A DNA stretch of 64,000 nucleotides, from the NCBI GenBank assembly GCA_030770545.1, contig CM061099.1, forward strand, positions 14,205,001 through 14,269,000, in the 5' to 3' direction. The translations under genes and the position numbers were made by a program. Shown piece after piece: positions 1 through 11,700 of this stretch. The notes under the pieces were generated by a model. It searched no databases. It was not told the DNA's origin and worked only from the letters and a program-made list of their open reading frames with translations. Source of the DNA: Macropodus opercularis. Taxonomy: Eukaryota > Chordata > Actinopteri > Anabantiformes > Osphronemidae. Each line of letters opens with the position of its first letter. Position 1 is the stretch's first letter.

Positions 1-285
1 CAAAATGGGATTCTTTGGTGGTTCTGTGCTTGTGTTTGTGTGACACCCAAACAAATGAGCTAACACACGGTCAATGTTTAAACACGCAAACTTGAGTAAT
101 GGAAACTCTACAACCTCCCATTTGTCGCAGTACCCGTGGTTGGAAGAGATAGGATTGAATTAGTAACTGTCTTCTCCTCACAGTATGAATTAGTTTGAGA
201 CTGTTGCTGTCTAAGTGATGAAAGGATAAAGAGACCGTGGCCGGCTGAGAGGAGTAGAGGAAGGATGCTAAAGGCTGTACCATAC

Positions 286-405
286 CTGGGTGTCGGTGGG
301 TCGCGTGGCAGCATTACATTCAGTGTCATCCATGACAGCGCCATAGGAACCGACCACGCACTTCACAGCTCGCATCTGGTAGCCTGGCCCGCACGAGGTA
401 GTGCA
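286..405 (-). CDS. adamts9: ADAMTS9 coding exon 23: thrombospondin repeat 6
   Basis: Residues 1126-1165, phase 0. CTTSCGPGYQMRAVKCVVG and NAATRPTDTQ match thrombospondin repeat 6. Donor ACCCAG|GTATGG. The acceptor CTGAACCCAG|TGC has a weak tract. Last ADAMTS9 exon visible; no further exon is recognised in 1-285. Confidence 0.88.
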
Positions 406-3400
406 CTGGGTTCAGCGAGGGGGGAAAAAGGAGTTAGCGGAGGACATTAGAAACAGTGAGCCAAAGTGGAGATAAGGGCAACAGCCAACAAAGCAGACGT
501 ACAAAAAGCTGAGTAAACGTTTCCACCTGGGACGTAACCTCGTATACATTGGATTTGTCCTCATTCTACGGTAGCCACGCTGAAGTGTGTTACCCTGGGC
601 ACTCTTCTGCCTCACTGCCTCCAGTGAAATAGGGTCAAACCTCTGTGGCGGCAACTTCAGCTGCCATTGGACCACACTTCATTAAACAACTTCTAATATA
701 CCTTGGTGTGTGCACATGCCAAGCACTGTGTGCATTAACCTGCAGTTATGTAGAGTCAACATTTTGTGACACTACTCACTGCTGTGTGTTACTTTGATTT
801 ACTGTAGGGGTATCTCACCTGTCCCCAAGGTCCCACTTGCCAGGAGGCACACTCCTGCTGTTGGCACGTCTGCACAGACTCGGGTTTAGACGAGTCACAA
901 AAGCGATCGTCTAGACGGTCTTCACCAAACTGGCACCACGTCTGGCGGTGCTTGTAGCCTTTCCCGCATGTCACGAGGCACTAAAAGGTGAATAGTAAAG
1001 GTGTTTTACAGTGTATTACATGAACACTAGTTGCTAAAAGTCACGGATGCTGGTGGAAATCCAGTTTATGATAGATGTGGCTTACACGGTGTGTGTAGTG
1101 TAGTAGTGTAGGTGGGTATGCAGATTCAAAACAAACTGAGGCTGTAAGGGGCCAAGAACAGGACACGTGGGTTTACTTTTTGAGTTCAGTGCACACAGTA
1201 TCTATACAGTATGTAGGTTTGTTTGTATTTAGCAGCACCACATGGGAGATCTGAAATATTCCTGGAATGTAGCCCAAAGCTCGGCAAGCAGTCCTACCCT
1301 GCAATCACCAATTTCCCAACGCTCGCTGTGAGGGAAGGAGGGGAGCAGCTCTCCCAGAGCTGAGACATGCACAGTCAACACTCAGATTTTACGTTTGACC
1401 CAGATCACTGCTGGCTTAAAACCACAATAGTACAAGAGTATTTTTCTCTTTGCTCTGAGTAAACCCAGCTACATCAACACCAGGCTGTCTTCGCTGCGTA
1501 TAGAAAACTGACCTCAGACCAGTCGCCAGTCTTCCATTGTGGACAGAGGAATTCATTGCAGGACTGGACAGTCAGCTTGTCCCTTTGACTGCATTTGCTC
1601 TCGTCACCGCCTGCCTCGGCTTTACGACACGCCGCCCCTCGGCGCCGAGTGCCCCCACCGCAGCTCTTGGAGCACTGCAACGCAACGGTTTGAAGATCAG
1701 CGATTACCCAGGACACACTCCGAGTTCGAACACAGACCCCACGCGCCCTGCAGCAGTCTTACCTCTGACCAAGGCGAGTACTCCCAGCCACCGGGGTTAC
1801 AGTCTCCATGACAACCTTCCTTGTCATCCGGCTTGCGCTGATCGCTACAGTAGCGGTCGTCCGCTTTTTGGATCTTACCATCTCCGCGGCTGAATTTGGC
1901 ACAGTGTATTTCGAGCGTGCGGTATCCCAGGCCGCACTGGGCTGTGCACTCACTCTTACGAGCCACATGCCACCTGCATCGAACGTGACACAAAAAAAAG
2001 CCCTGTCAGGACTGTTAAGTGACCTAATGAAGAAAGGCCTTTCAGTACATGCAGCACAGGGACTCGGTCCTACTCACCTGAGTTCACATTCCATGTTGCA
2101 TGGCTCAGTAATGGCGGCGGGTCGGGCCGTACCATGACACCTCTGGTCTGATACCACCACCCTGTCTGACTCCCTGCTACAGAGAATCTTCCGCTTGCGC
2201 TCTCCTGTGAAGACACAACGGGATATATGTGCTCTGAACCTTAGCACCTCCTGTTCAGTAAGGCAGCTGAGGTTTAAACCCCTAAGAAACAGATTCTCTC
2301 CTACTACCTCATGTTACCAAATTCTGAAGCTCAGAATAATAAACTTAGAGAGAGAATTGAAAGGTGCTGGTGGAATTCTACATTTCAGCCGTTCACACCT
2401 GGATGTCGTAGCGTTTAGTTGGCGTTGGCAAAGAGTGAAGGTTCTCACACTTCTTAGGGTCAGAACGCAAAACCAGTTTTCAAGTGTACCTGCAATCCGC
2501 CTCCGTGTACTCGTGCTACTCGCTGATGCCAGCGAAGGTCATTTGCCACAGTCTACTATGAAGCTGGAAACAATCCACCCTCCTCTATACCTCTGGCTCA
2601 GCGGCCGCTACTCTCACCGCATCATTTATCACCGAACGCTCCCCTGCCAACTTCTTGTGCCGCCCCCTCACCTTGGCACAGGCGGCTGCAATCCTGCCAG
2701 GGCCCGTAAGCATCCCAGAAGAACTGCTGAGGTTTGTCCTCTATGGGGATGTTAAAGGAGTACCTGACATCTGGGTTGTAGAGGTTCCCCACAGATAGCA
2801 CCTGTGGAAAATCCAGGTACGGTGAGACACGTTTGTAAACAGTCTGCTTATGGGTTTTAAACATTTGGAGGTCGAGACTAGAAGCATCTAAAAAGACAAT
2901 TCAAAGAAAAGCAAGTTTATTTTCTTTAATGAATGCTTGGACTTTTAATCCTGCATTTAAAATATCCCGTAGTCCTCCTTTTAGTGGCATCGTTTTCACT
3001 CATGGCATCACTTTTTAAAATAGTTAGCATCAGCTGTGCATCTTGGTAAATCACGTTACCTGGACAATAATCTCCTCTTCAATGCGGTCAGTACAGTTAA
3101 TCCTCTCAATGACATGGTCGGAGCCGCTGTACTCGATAACTGCATTTCCTACTTTGATTTCCCTTTTGAACATGCTGACCACAAAGTCTCCGTTAAGCAG
3201 GAACTCTCCGCGGCTATTTGATACGGCTGCACGGAGACAGAAAACATCACTTACTGTACTGCAGTGTACGATTGATTAACACACACTGGGGCGTTGCTTG
3301 TGTGACAGGGCAGCTACGTGTATGTGGCAACAACAACAACAACAACAACAACAACAAAGAAAACTTTAGATAACTTACCGAGGTAGTTGTCGTCCTCTGG

Positions 3401-5679
3401 CTTCCCTGAGTAACTGTGTTGACGCACATCTATATTTGTAGCACCACTGGGTATTCTCACTACTTCATTATAGCCTGCAAACGGCACGAGAAGCATTTAT
3501 TTACCGCGTTTTCTACAAGCCAGACAGACTAGCATGATAAAACAGGCCGTAACTCACCATAACGGACAATGTTGAAGGTGCCTGCAACAGTTTTGCAGGA
3601 GGAGTTGTCACCGCCACACACGCCACACTTGTCCCTTCTGGCTTTAGAGTTTAACACATGGTCACAGCCTGCTTGCTTCTCGTGAAGGAGGCACATGAGA
3701 CGGGAAAGAAACAATATAAAAGACAAAACCGAGCAAAGGAACAAACTAGAAAGTAGATCGTCGCACTGCTTGGCTACAGGAAGGTTACTTAGAGTTTGGA
3801 AGCTCACCCTGCATAGGCCCTGGACACAGATGTCGTTGGTGTCGGGTCCACACGGCGTGCCATCAATGACCCTGTCCCTGAGCTGATAGTAGGCCGTGCT
3901 GCCTGCCACCCGACAGAACAGCTTACACCTGTCCTTCATTAGAACTGACAGAGAAGCCAAGACAAAACTTTATTGGTAACTACTAACGCATTTCAACGCT
4001 AAATTGTGTCTGTTAATAGCTGGTGAAATCGCTAGCGGAAACGAAAAGCATCCTCACTTCCGCTGTACTTGGGCACCCAGCGCACGTTCGGAGGTAGACC
4101 ATTGATGTTGAAGTGCCTGCCATCAAAGGCGGCACACTGCTCCTCCCTGAAGTCCTTCTTCTGCTTGGAGCAAGGCTCAGAGTTACAGGAGCGAAACTTC
4201 ATCCGGCGACCGACGCAGTACATCCCTCCATTCCTGGGTCTAAGTGAAGAGGATGAGAGGAAGCATTTTACTGCAAGCATTTGCTTCCGTAAGTATATTT
4301 CACCCAATGCTGTTCTATGTGTTAATGTGAGATACGGATCATTTAGTCGTGTTTACCCCGTCGACCCTGTAAGTTTTGCTGTCAGAGAGTCTGTCTATGG
4401 GAAGATTTACGTTAACAAGGACTGATCTACGGAACAGTGACTTTGGTAGCTGAGACGTATACGTGGTCCACTCGGACTGCTCACATGGGTCGGTTGCATT
4501 CGCGCACAGCGATCTTGATGCCCCCTCCACACGTCCGCGAACAGGTACCAAAAGGGCTCCAGACTCCCCAGGCCCCCTCCACAGGTGAGGGGTCCTGCTC
4601 TTTGTCGATACACAGGCCGTGTCTGCAGTGCTGGAAACAGAGCGGCAGAGAAGACAAAGATGAACGAAAAAGGCAAAGAAAGGGAGCGGAGGGAGATGTT
4701 GAAGTAAGCGGAATCAAAACGAAAACACAAGCTGGAGAAAAAGAGCGAACATGTGAAATCTTATCCATGGAATTGGCAACACATCTGCTCTCTCATGCTT
4801 TGATGCTAATCTGGCAGAAATTATACAGTGAAGCAAATCGGGGGGGAAAAAAAGAGCAAGAAAAACACTTAATCGCTGTGAGTGGCTGGAGAAAAGACAA
4901 GAAAATGTCAAACACAAAGGCAATCAATACATCTCAGCTCGAAACAGGAGGATAACCTTACACTGTTCAACAAACAGACTCCGTTTCAGACATTTAGTGT
5001 GGCGCAGGGTAAACACAAAGAGAAACTCAACGTGTGTGTATATGTGGACTTGTTTCTTTTACTATATGTCTTAGTTTTAGTGGCAGGAAGCAAGGAGTTA
5101 GCGACACAGTCCTAATTAAAAGCTTCAATAAGGCTGTTGGCTAGAGAGCGGCTGTGATTCACTACAGTCCAGATTTATCCATTTGTGCTTCGAATAGGTC
5201 TACTTCAGTCTCTAGTACTGTGCTGTGTGTACCTTTCCAGGTGAGCAGTCGGTACCGTCTGCCCATGGCATGTGCTGGGTTCTACACCCTCGCTGAGCGC
5301 CTTCCGGACTCGTGCACCACAGCCTCCGACACTGAGTCTGAAAAAACCACGTACACACGTATTAGGTTTCAAACCAACCAAGGATCCAGTGTAAGAGTTA
5401 CACACGGACTCAACTTACCATAAAAGGGCACACCTGTGTTCCCGGCCCGAATATCAGTTCGCACTGTTTATTGACATTGTATATCTGTCCGGGCAGCTGC
5501 TGTGAGAGACCGTACTGCCTCGACACAGGCTCGTCGAGCAAGCACTCACCATACCCTGTGCTATTAAGAAAAAAAAAATGACTTAAAGGAAAAAAGAGAA
5601 AGACAGGAGACACAAACAAACAGAACTCAGTACAGATGGAGAGGTCATGTCTCTGTATATACTGTATGTACACATACAG

Positions 5680-5722
<43 letters not shown>

Positions 5723-8700
5723 AGAGCGGGCGTATAGACTTCTTTATCATCTACAGGAGTTCCCTTGTTTTACTCGGTGGGTGGAGGAATGTTTGTGAGG
5801 CTAAAATACTGGGCTGCTGCTACTCACACTGGGAAACCTGGAGCCCGTTGACATGAATTGCATTGTGCTTCTGTCATATCCCTACGATACGATTCTGTTA
5901 ATTAGACCGATCGCGGTCAGGTCTTTTTTTACTTGACCTTATTTGAGACGTTCGGCGATTTCGTCTACATAATCTAATCCCTGCGTTTTGAAACAATGCT
6001 GCAGAATATGGAAAAAACATACTCGAGGAACTCTGTGATGTACTTCCTGCTGCACTTGGACCACATCCAAGGGTTGGTGTTGTAGTTGAGCGTGGGAGCC
6101 ATGACGTGCTGCTGGACCTTAACTCCGTCCTCCTTGCACTTGTTACTGTCATCATGGGGCATGTTGAACCTAGCAGAGATAAAAGAACAACGTTATGACG
6201 CGACGACGACTTTAACAGAGCAGATGTGCTTCACTGGTTTACAGTGTATTATCATTTTCATTTCCTCGATCATATGTTTTAAATCTAAACACTTATTCTA
6301 TATTTACACTCTCTGTGGTACAGGATTTGAGAGACCTGTGCGAGGTTTGCGTTGTCTGTCTGTGGGACGTTTTGGAAAGAGACAACACAAACACTACATT
6401 GTTTGAATATTGGGATATAAACACACTGGATCAGGGCACAGCGAGAAGGAGCAAACATTCCAGCTCCTGCTTGGTGAATTAATACCGTGCTGTTACGCGG
6501 TGGACAGGTACAGGGGCCACACACCCAGAGCTTTAACCGCTGAGCTCCCCACCTGACAGGTACCATACAACACTGAGCTCTGCGACTAAGCGGCTGCAGA
6601 GCATGTTGTCACCACTCGACGCGGATAAACATGGATTTCAACAATCCTACTTTTTGTTTAGTGGTTAGAATGCGAATTTGATGAGGGCTGTAACAGTCTC
6701 CAGTATACAGTAACAGAACCCCCCCCCCCCCCAAACACACACACACACACACGGTTCTGCCTCAGTCAGGACTTTGGACAATACAGAGTTTGCTGAAAAG
6801 GCAGTGGCCACTAAGTGGTGCTTTTATTTAAGCTTCTTTCTCTTTTCCTTAAAAAGATGGAAAGAAAAAAAAAAAGAGTATTACAATAAAGAAACACACA
6901 GCATCAGAAAATATTGCAAGGCCAAAAAGGATTCCTTCATCCTTCATCTCCATCTGCTGGTAAGGCACGTGTGGTTTCCTCGAAAGGCTTCTGGAGCACT
7001 GTCAGTGTCTGCCTGAAGCTAAGAAATTCCACTTCCACGTAGCAGAACCGATGAGGTAAAGCGAGGAAACGTGCTGCGCTTACACATGTCCAAGTTCGTG
7101 GGCAATGGTGAACGCAGTGCTGAGCCCATTGTCCTCACTGATGCTGCAGCTCCTGTACGGATCACACACCGTCCCCAGCTCCGCGAGTCCTGAGTAACAG
7201 AACGTTCACGCCCAGTTTCCTCATTAACATCCTCGCGATTATCGTCCATCATAATTACTGAAGTAATGACGTGCATGATCAATTCTGGCCGTAAGCCTGT
7301 AGAGCCATTAAAACAATGACTTACCTAAGGTGTCACACTTGTCCCTTGCTCTGCAGATGTCCTGCCTGTGGCGAAGACAAACATAATGGATCACTGAGCA
7401 AAAGAAGAACATCGGTATGAAACTGCAGTTTGATTCATCAGCCATCTGGATCACATTTGATACAAGCCTTTGATATTCAACACACTATTTGTTTATTACC
7501 ACGTCTTTCGGTCTTTGGACATATTCAAAATATTTAGAAGACCGGAAAAGCACCTGGTGATGAGAATGGCAGTGTCGTGGTGGGAGTGGTGGCTGTCGTC
7601 CAGATTGTTCTGGCTCTGCTGCCAAATGCAGAAGTTCTTTAAAGTGGTCTGTGCATTAAATGATATGACTGGACCCTCCTTCAAGAAATACAAGAAACAA
7701 CAACATCACATATTACATACACAGGTTGTTTGCAGTTAGAGGGGGGGAAAAAGTTGTTTTCTCACCAGTTCGTTGTTTATTATGACTAACTTTACTATCA
7801 CAATGTTTATCAAGTTGCCAATGCTGGGGTCCTTGTATATGGAAGATACCTAAACAAAGAAAACAAAGCACAACCTCACACCTCTGAATAAATGCTTCAA
7901 AGAATTGACTAGTTTAATATCAGTATAATACACAAAACCAGCTGAAATGTGACAAACTCGGAGAAATCGTTGATTTGAGGATCAAGCTGTGGCGAAAGCA
8001 GCCTTTGCCAAGAACTGATTATAGGCCATTTCAGCCTTCCTGTCAGAACCGCCTGCCCCAGCTTCCACCGTAAGCTGCTATGTGAAGTAGTCTACAGTAT
8101 GTGACATACCTGAGCTTTTTTTTTTTACATTCATCAGGACTGACAAGCTGTCCCTCTAGCTGCCTTCCCTTCCCTCTGGCTGTTTGAAAGTGGTGTTTAC
8201 CCCTGCCCTCAGCTGCCCTTTCCCCTCCTACATCCCTCCGCACAAAGCTGCCGCAGTGACTTGCAGCACGGAAACAGAGCAGGCATGTACATTTAAAGTT
8301 ACTTCGTCCTTCTATATACTGACGGAGAGCACAGGACTTACTATGGACATCAGAGTGAGTATGTAGTGCTGCAGATTGCCGCCGTGATGCTCCACCATTT
8401 TGCTATCGGCCACGAGCATGACTTCAACGAAGCGCGGGTAGGAGAGGAAGCGCTTTGATCTCCTGTGAGGTCCCGAGTCGCCGCTGCTATCGTTTGATGG
8501 TCTGGTGCTAGCACTGCTGCTCTCTGACCTCAGCAAAGCGTTGCTGACCAGGCCAGCACTCAACGACTCCACGTCACTGAATATACTAGCACTGACCACA
8601 GGCGCTGACCCGGACACCGCTGCTGGCCTTCTCTTCAGCTTGTGCCTCTTGTATCTGTGTTTGTGGCCTGGAGAGAAGAGACAGAGAGAGGGAGAGTTGT

Positions 8701-11700
8701 GTGTATGTAAATATACAGGGTGGCACGGCTGATGGGAAACACCTTCGCTCATCGGAGAGATCAGTTGCTGGGTGTGAATGGATGCTGTCAAAGTATGTTC
8801 TCTCTCGTTTTTGTGTATGGCAGCACAAAGAGCGGGTTGACAAATGAACGTGGCCTGGAGAGTCTTTTTTTTCTGTCCTGTCTCCCTCGCCTTTCAGAAC
8901 AGGGGAGAAAGGAGAGCGAAGGGTTCAAGCTAGGTAAACCTGGCCCAGAGGCATAAATGCAAATCCCACAAGAAGGCCGATTAAAAAGGTATGCAGAAAT
9001 AAATATGACATAAAAATCTGATTTTAATCACGACATGGCGACAAAACTACTGAATGCTCCACATGAGAGGACACGCAAACATTTACAAACAAAGTCAAAC
9101 TAAACATCTGAGTTATTTCCAGCGGGCCGAGAGAAGATATTCATCGAGGCTCATTGTCTTACATGTAGTTTTGATTATGTGAGTTCCAAGCTGGCATCAC
9201 TTTGCTATTGTATAATTTACGCTGCGCGTCAGCGGCGGTGGATCTGCCCAACTTTCTTATCAAAGAGGCAGAGGAAGTACGAGAGTCAACAGGAAGTTCA
9301 GCCAGTAAACTGAGATTGGATGACACAAATGATTTTCCTGTGTGAGAGTTGGAAAAGCTTCCTCACGACCGCGCTGCAGCGGTGGACGCCAGGTAGCGCA
9401 AGGCTATGACATCATGCAGGAGCTGAGAAACTGCAGCTCGACATCTTTCTTTCATTTTAATTCAGCCATCGCACTTTGAGCAAATATCAGATATGTGTCT
9501 AATTATATGACTGTGTTTTGTTGCCATATCTAATAAGAATAGCACAGAAACGGTTATGAATGCTGTGCTTTTGTTTTTCCTTGTGAGACTTGTTATCAGA
9601 GTCTCCTTTGTTGTTGCTCTGCAGAAGCACTTTTTACTTTGGCTCTTGTGTCTTCAAATTGACCTCAGCGTTTAGGCACAATCAGTGGATTTGTTTGTCC
9701 TAAACTGATAAGCCACATTCTGCAGAACCGCACAGATCTGATCCTCAGTACCATGGTACAATTACTGTCATATCTCAACATATCTCATAATCAGTTTCTG
9801 GTGAAATTGATGCAACATCCATCCTGCAGATGAAAACCACTGCAGCACCTACGTGTGCATGAACCAACCGCCCATTTTTAAAGTGCACCTCAACCGCGAC
9901 ACTGTGTTGATAAACTGTAGAGAGGCTACAAAGTGAGGACTGGCTGAATGTGCCGTCGAGGAGCAGGGTCTCTTCATCTCAAACACGCAAACGTTCTCAT
10001 GTTCTCATCCAACAGGAACTCATGGGGGTCAGCTTAGGACAGAACCAGCTTAAAACCTTCCTCACACCACAGCTGTCAACGTGTTCTACTACCCATCTTT
10101 GTTCCCAAATGCTACCTTCACTCAGCATGTCAGAATATTTCAACTAAGTGTGTGGTCCTTTCTCCTGACCGTGTGTGTGTGTGTGTGTGTGTTAACTGGG
10201 GAGGCTGTTTACGTTGACAGGGTGGACGTCTTTCTGTACTGGATCTCACACCACCGTACCTGAAGCGTCGCAAGCTGAGTTCCCGTCGGATGACTGTTCC
10301 TTGGGTCCACTCTTCTTGTACACAATATGAGGTTTGGTGTGTTCCTCTTCATAGTGTTCCCCTTGATAGTTGTGTAGGGGCTCCACAAAATACTCCCCTT
10401 CTGGAGATCTGAAAGTGCCAAGCTGGGTAGCAAGGGAAAGAAACGTTCAGTAGTTAGTTTTCACCCATTGTCGACAAATACTTTCTTTTTAGGAATGATC
10501 ATATGTAAACATGGGTGGTCGGGCTTGTTTTACCATACCACTCTAATGCATGTGTTTTCCTGTAAATATTTATAATAGCAGCAACGAGATGTGGATCATT
10601 TACTGCTGGAGATAACGGGCAGTGCTGAAAAGAGAGCTTTAATAAAGGTGAATTTGCATGCATGTAGGAACAGCCTCGGAACACGAGGAAAGGCAGGAGA
10701 CCCGTGATTCCTATCAGGGAAACTGGGAGATTGTGCGTCTTTCTTTTTGTGCTGTGCTTGTGTTAAACGTATTTTCCGTGGCAGGTTTAGCGTGGCTTGG
10801 AGGTCGTAGATGTTGAGTTGAGATAAGGTGCACACACGGCAAAGCACACGTCAGACTTGCTCATTAGCCTTAAAGGATCATCCCCGCAGCCCTCGGGGCC
10901 TGATGAGAGTCTGGCACTACTACGGCACGTGTCCAGTTTGGATGACAAAGCTTACGAACGTACAAACAAACACATTGGTCTATACGCAAAATTACATTCC
11001 CTTAAGTACATCACTGCTTCTTTGACTGGGCTAAGAGGTGCACTTTTAGGGGAGTTGGCAAAAAAACACATTGGCAATAAAAGAAATAGGTGAATGAAAC
11101 CATTTTAATAAGGAATTTAGCCTGAGATGTATTGAGTAACTAAAATATGCCCCATAAGGGTTAAGCTCTACTGCTTAACCCTCCATTAAACCATGGTACA
11201 ACTAATTAGTCGTTTGGGAAGAAATTGACCTTTCGGAGTGCATTACAGCTTTGCTCTAAAACTCATGCTTCAGCAAGCCTGGGAGTTGGACCAACTCATC
11301 ATGACGTAAACATCACCCCTCCCGCAGCGTGCGTAAAGACGTCACAGACCGGGAGAGAGAGAGAGAGAGAGAGGCATGGGAGCAAGATGTGGTAGGAGTT
11401 CATTTAACCAGGGGTATGTAGCCGTTCGCTTTATGGGGAAATCATTCTCTGCCCCACAGTATCCAGATCCTCCTACAAATCAGAAACGTCATGGACTTCT
11501 TTTTCTAAGTTGTCTTCAAGATCCGGTTCACGCATAAATGACTCGCTACAAGGACAGGCGTTATACTGTTTTGTCTTTAGACGAATGCGTGCGCAGGAAT
11601 GTACGAGCACAGTAACACAAGACGCGTAAAACGCAGGTTTAACCCAAAGTTTACGCAAAGGTTCGAAACGACATAGTGCAAGGCGGTAGTTGGCAACCTT

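Noticed and set aside
1952..1973. Shorter version of ADAMTS9 exon 20 starting at the repeat cysteine
   Set aside because: The AG there follows a purine-rich stretch; the upstream acceptor has a T-rich tract, preserves RWHVA and closes phase with exon 19.
2195..2755. 186-codon plus-strand open frame over ADAMTS9 exons 18-19
   Set aside because: It lies antisense to two confidently spliced exons and their intron, and its protein has no recognisable domain.
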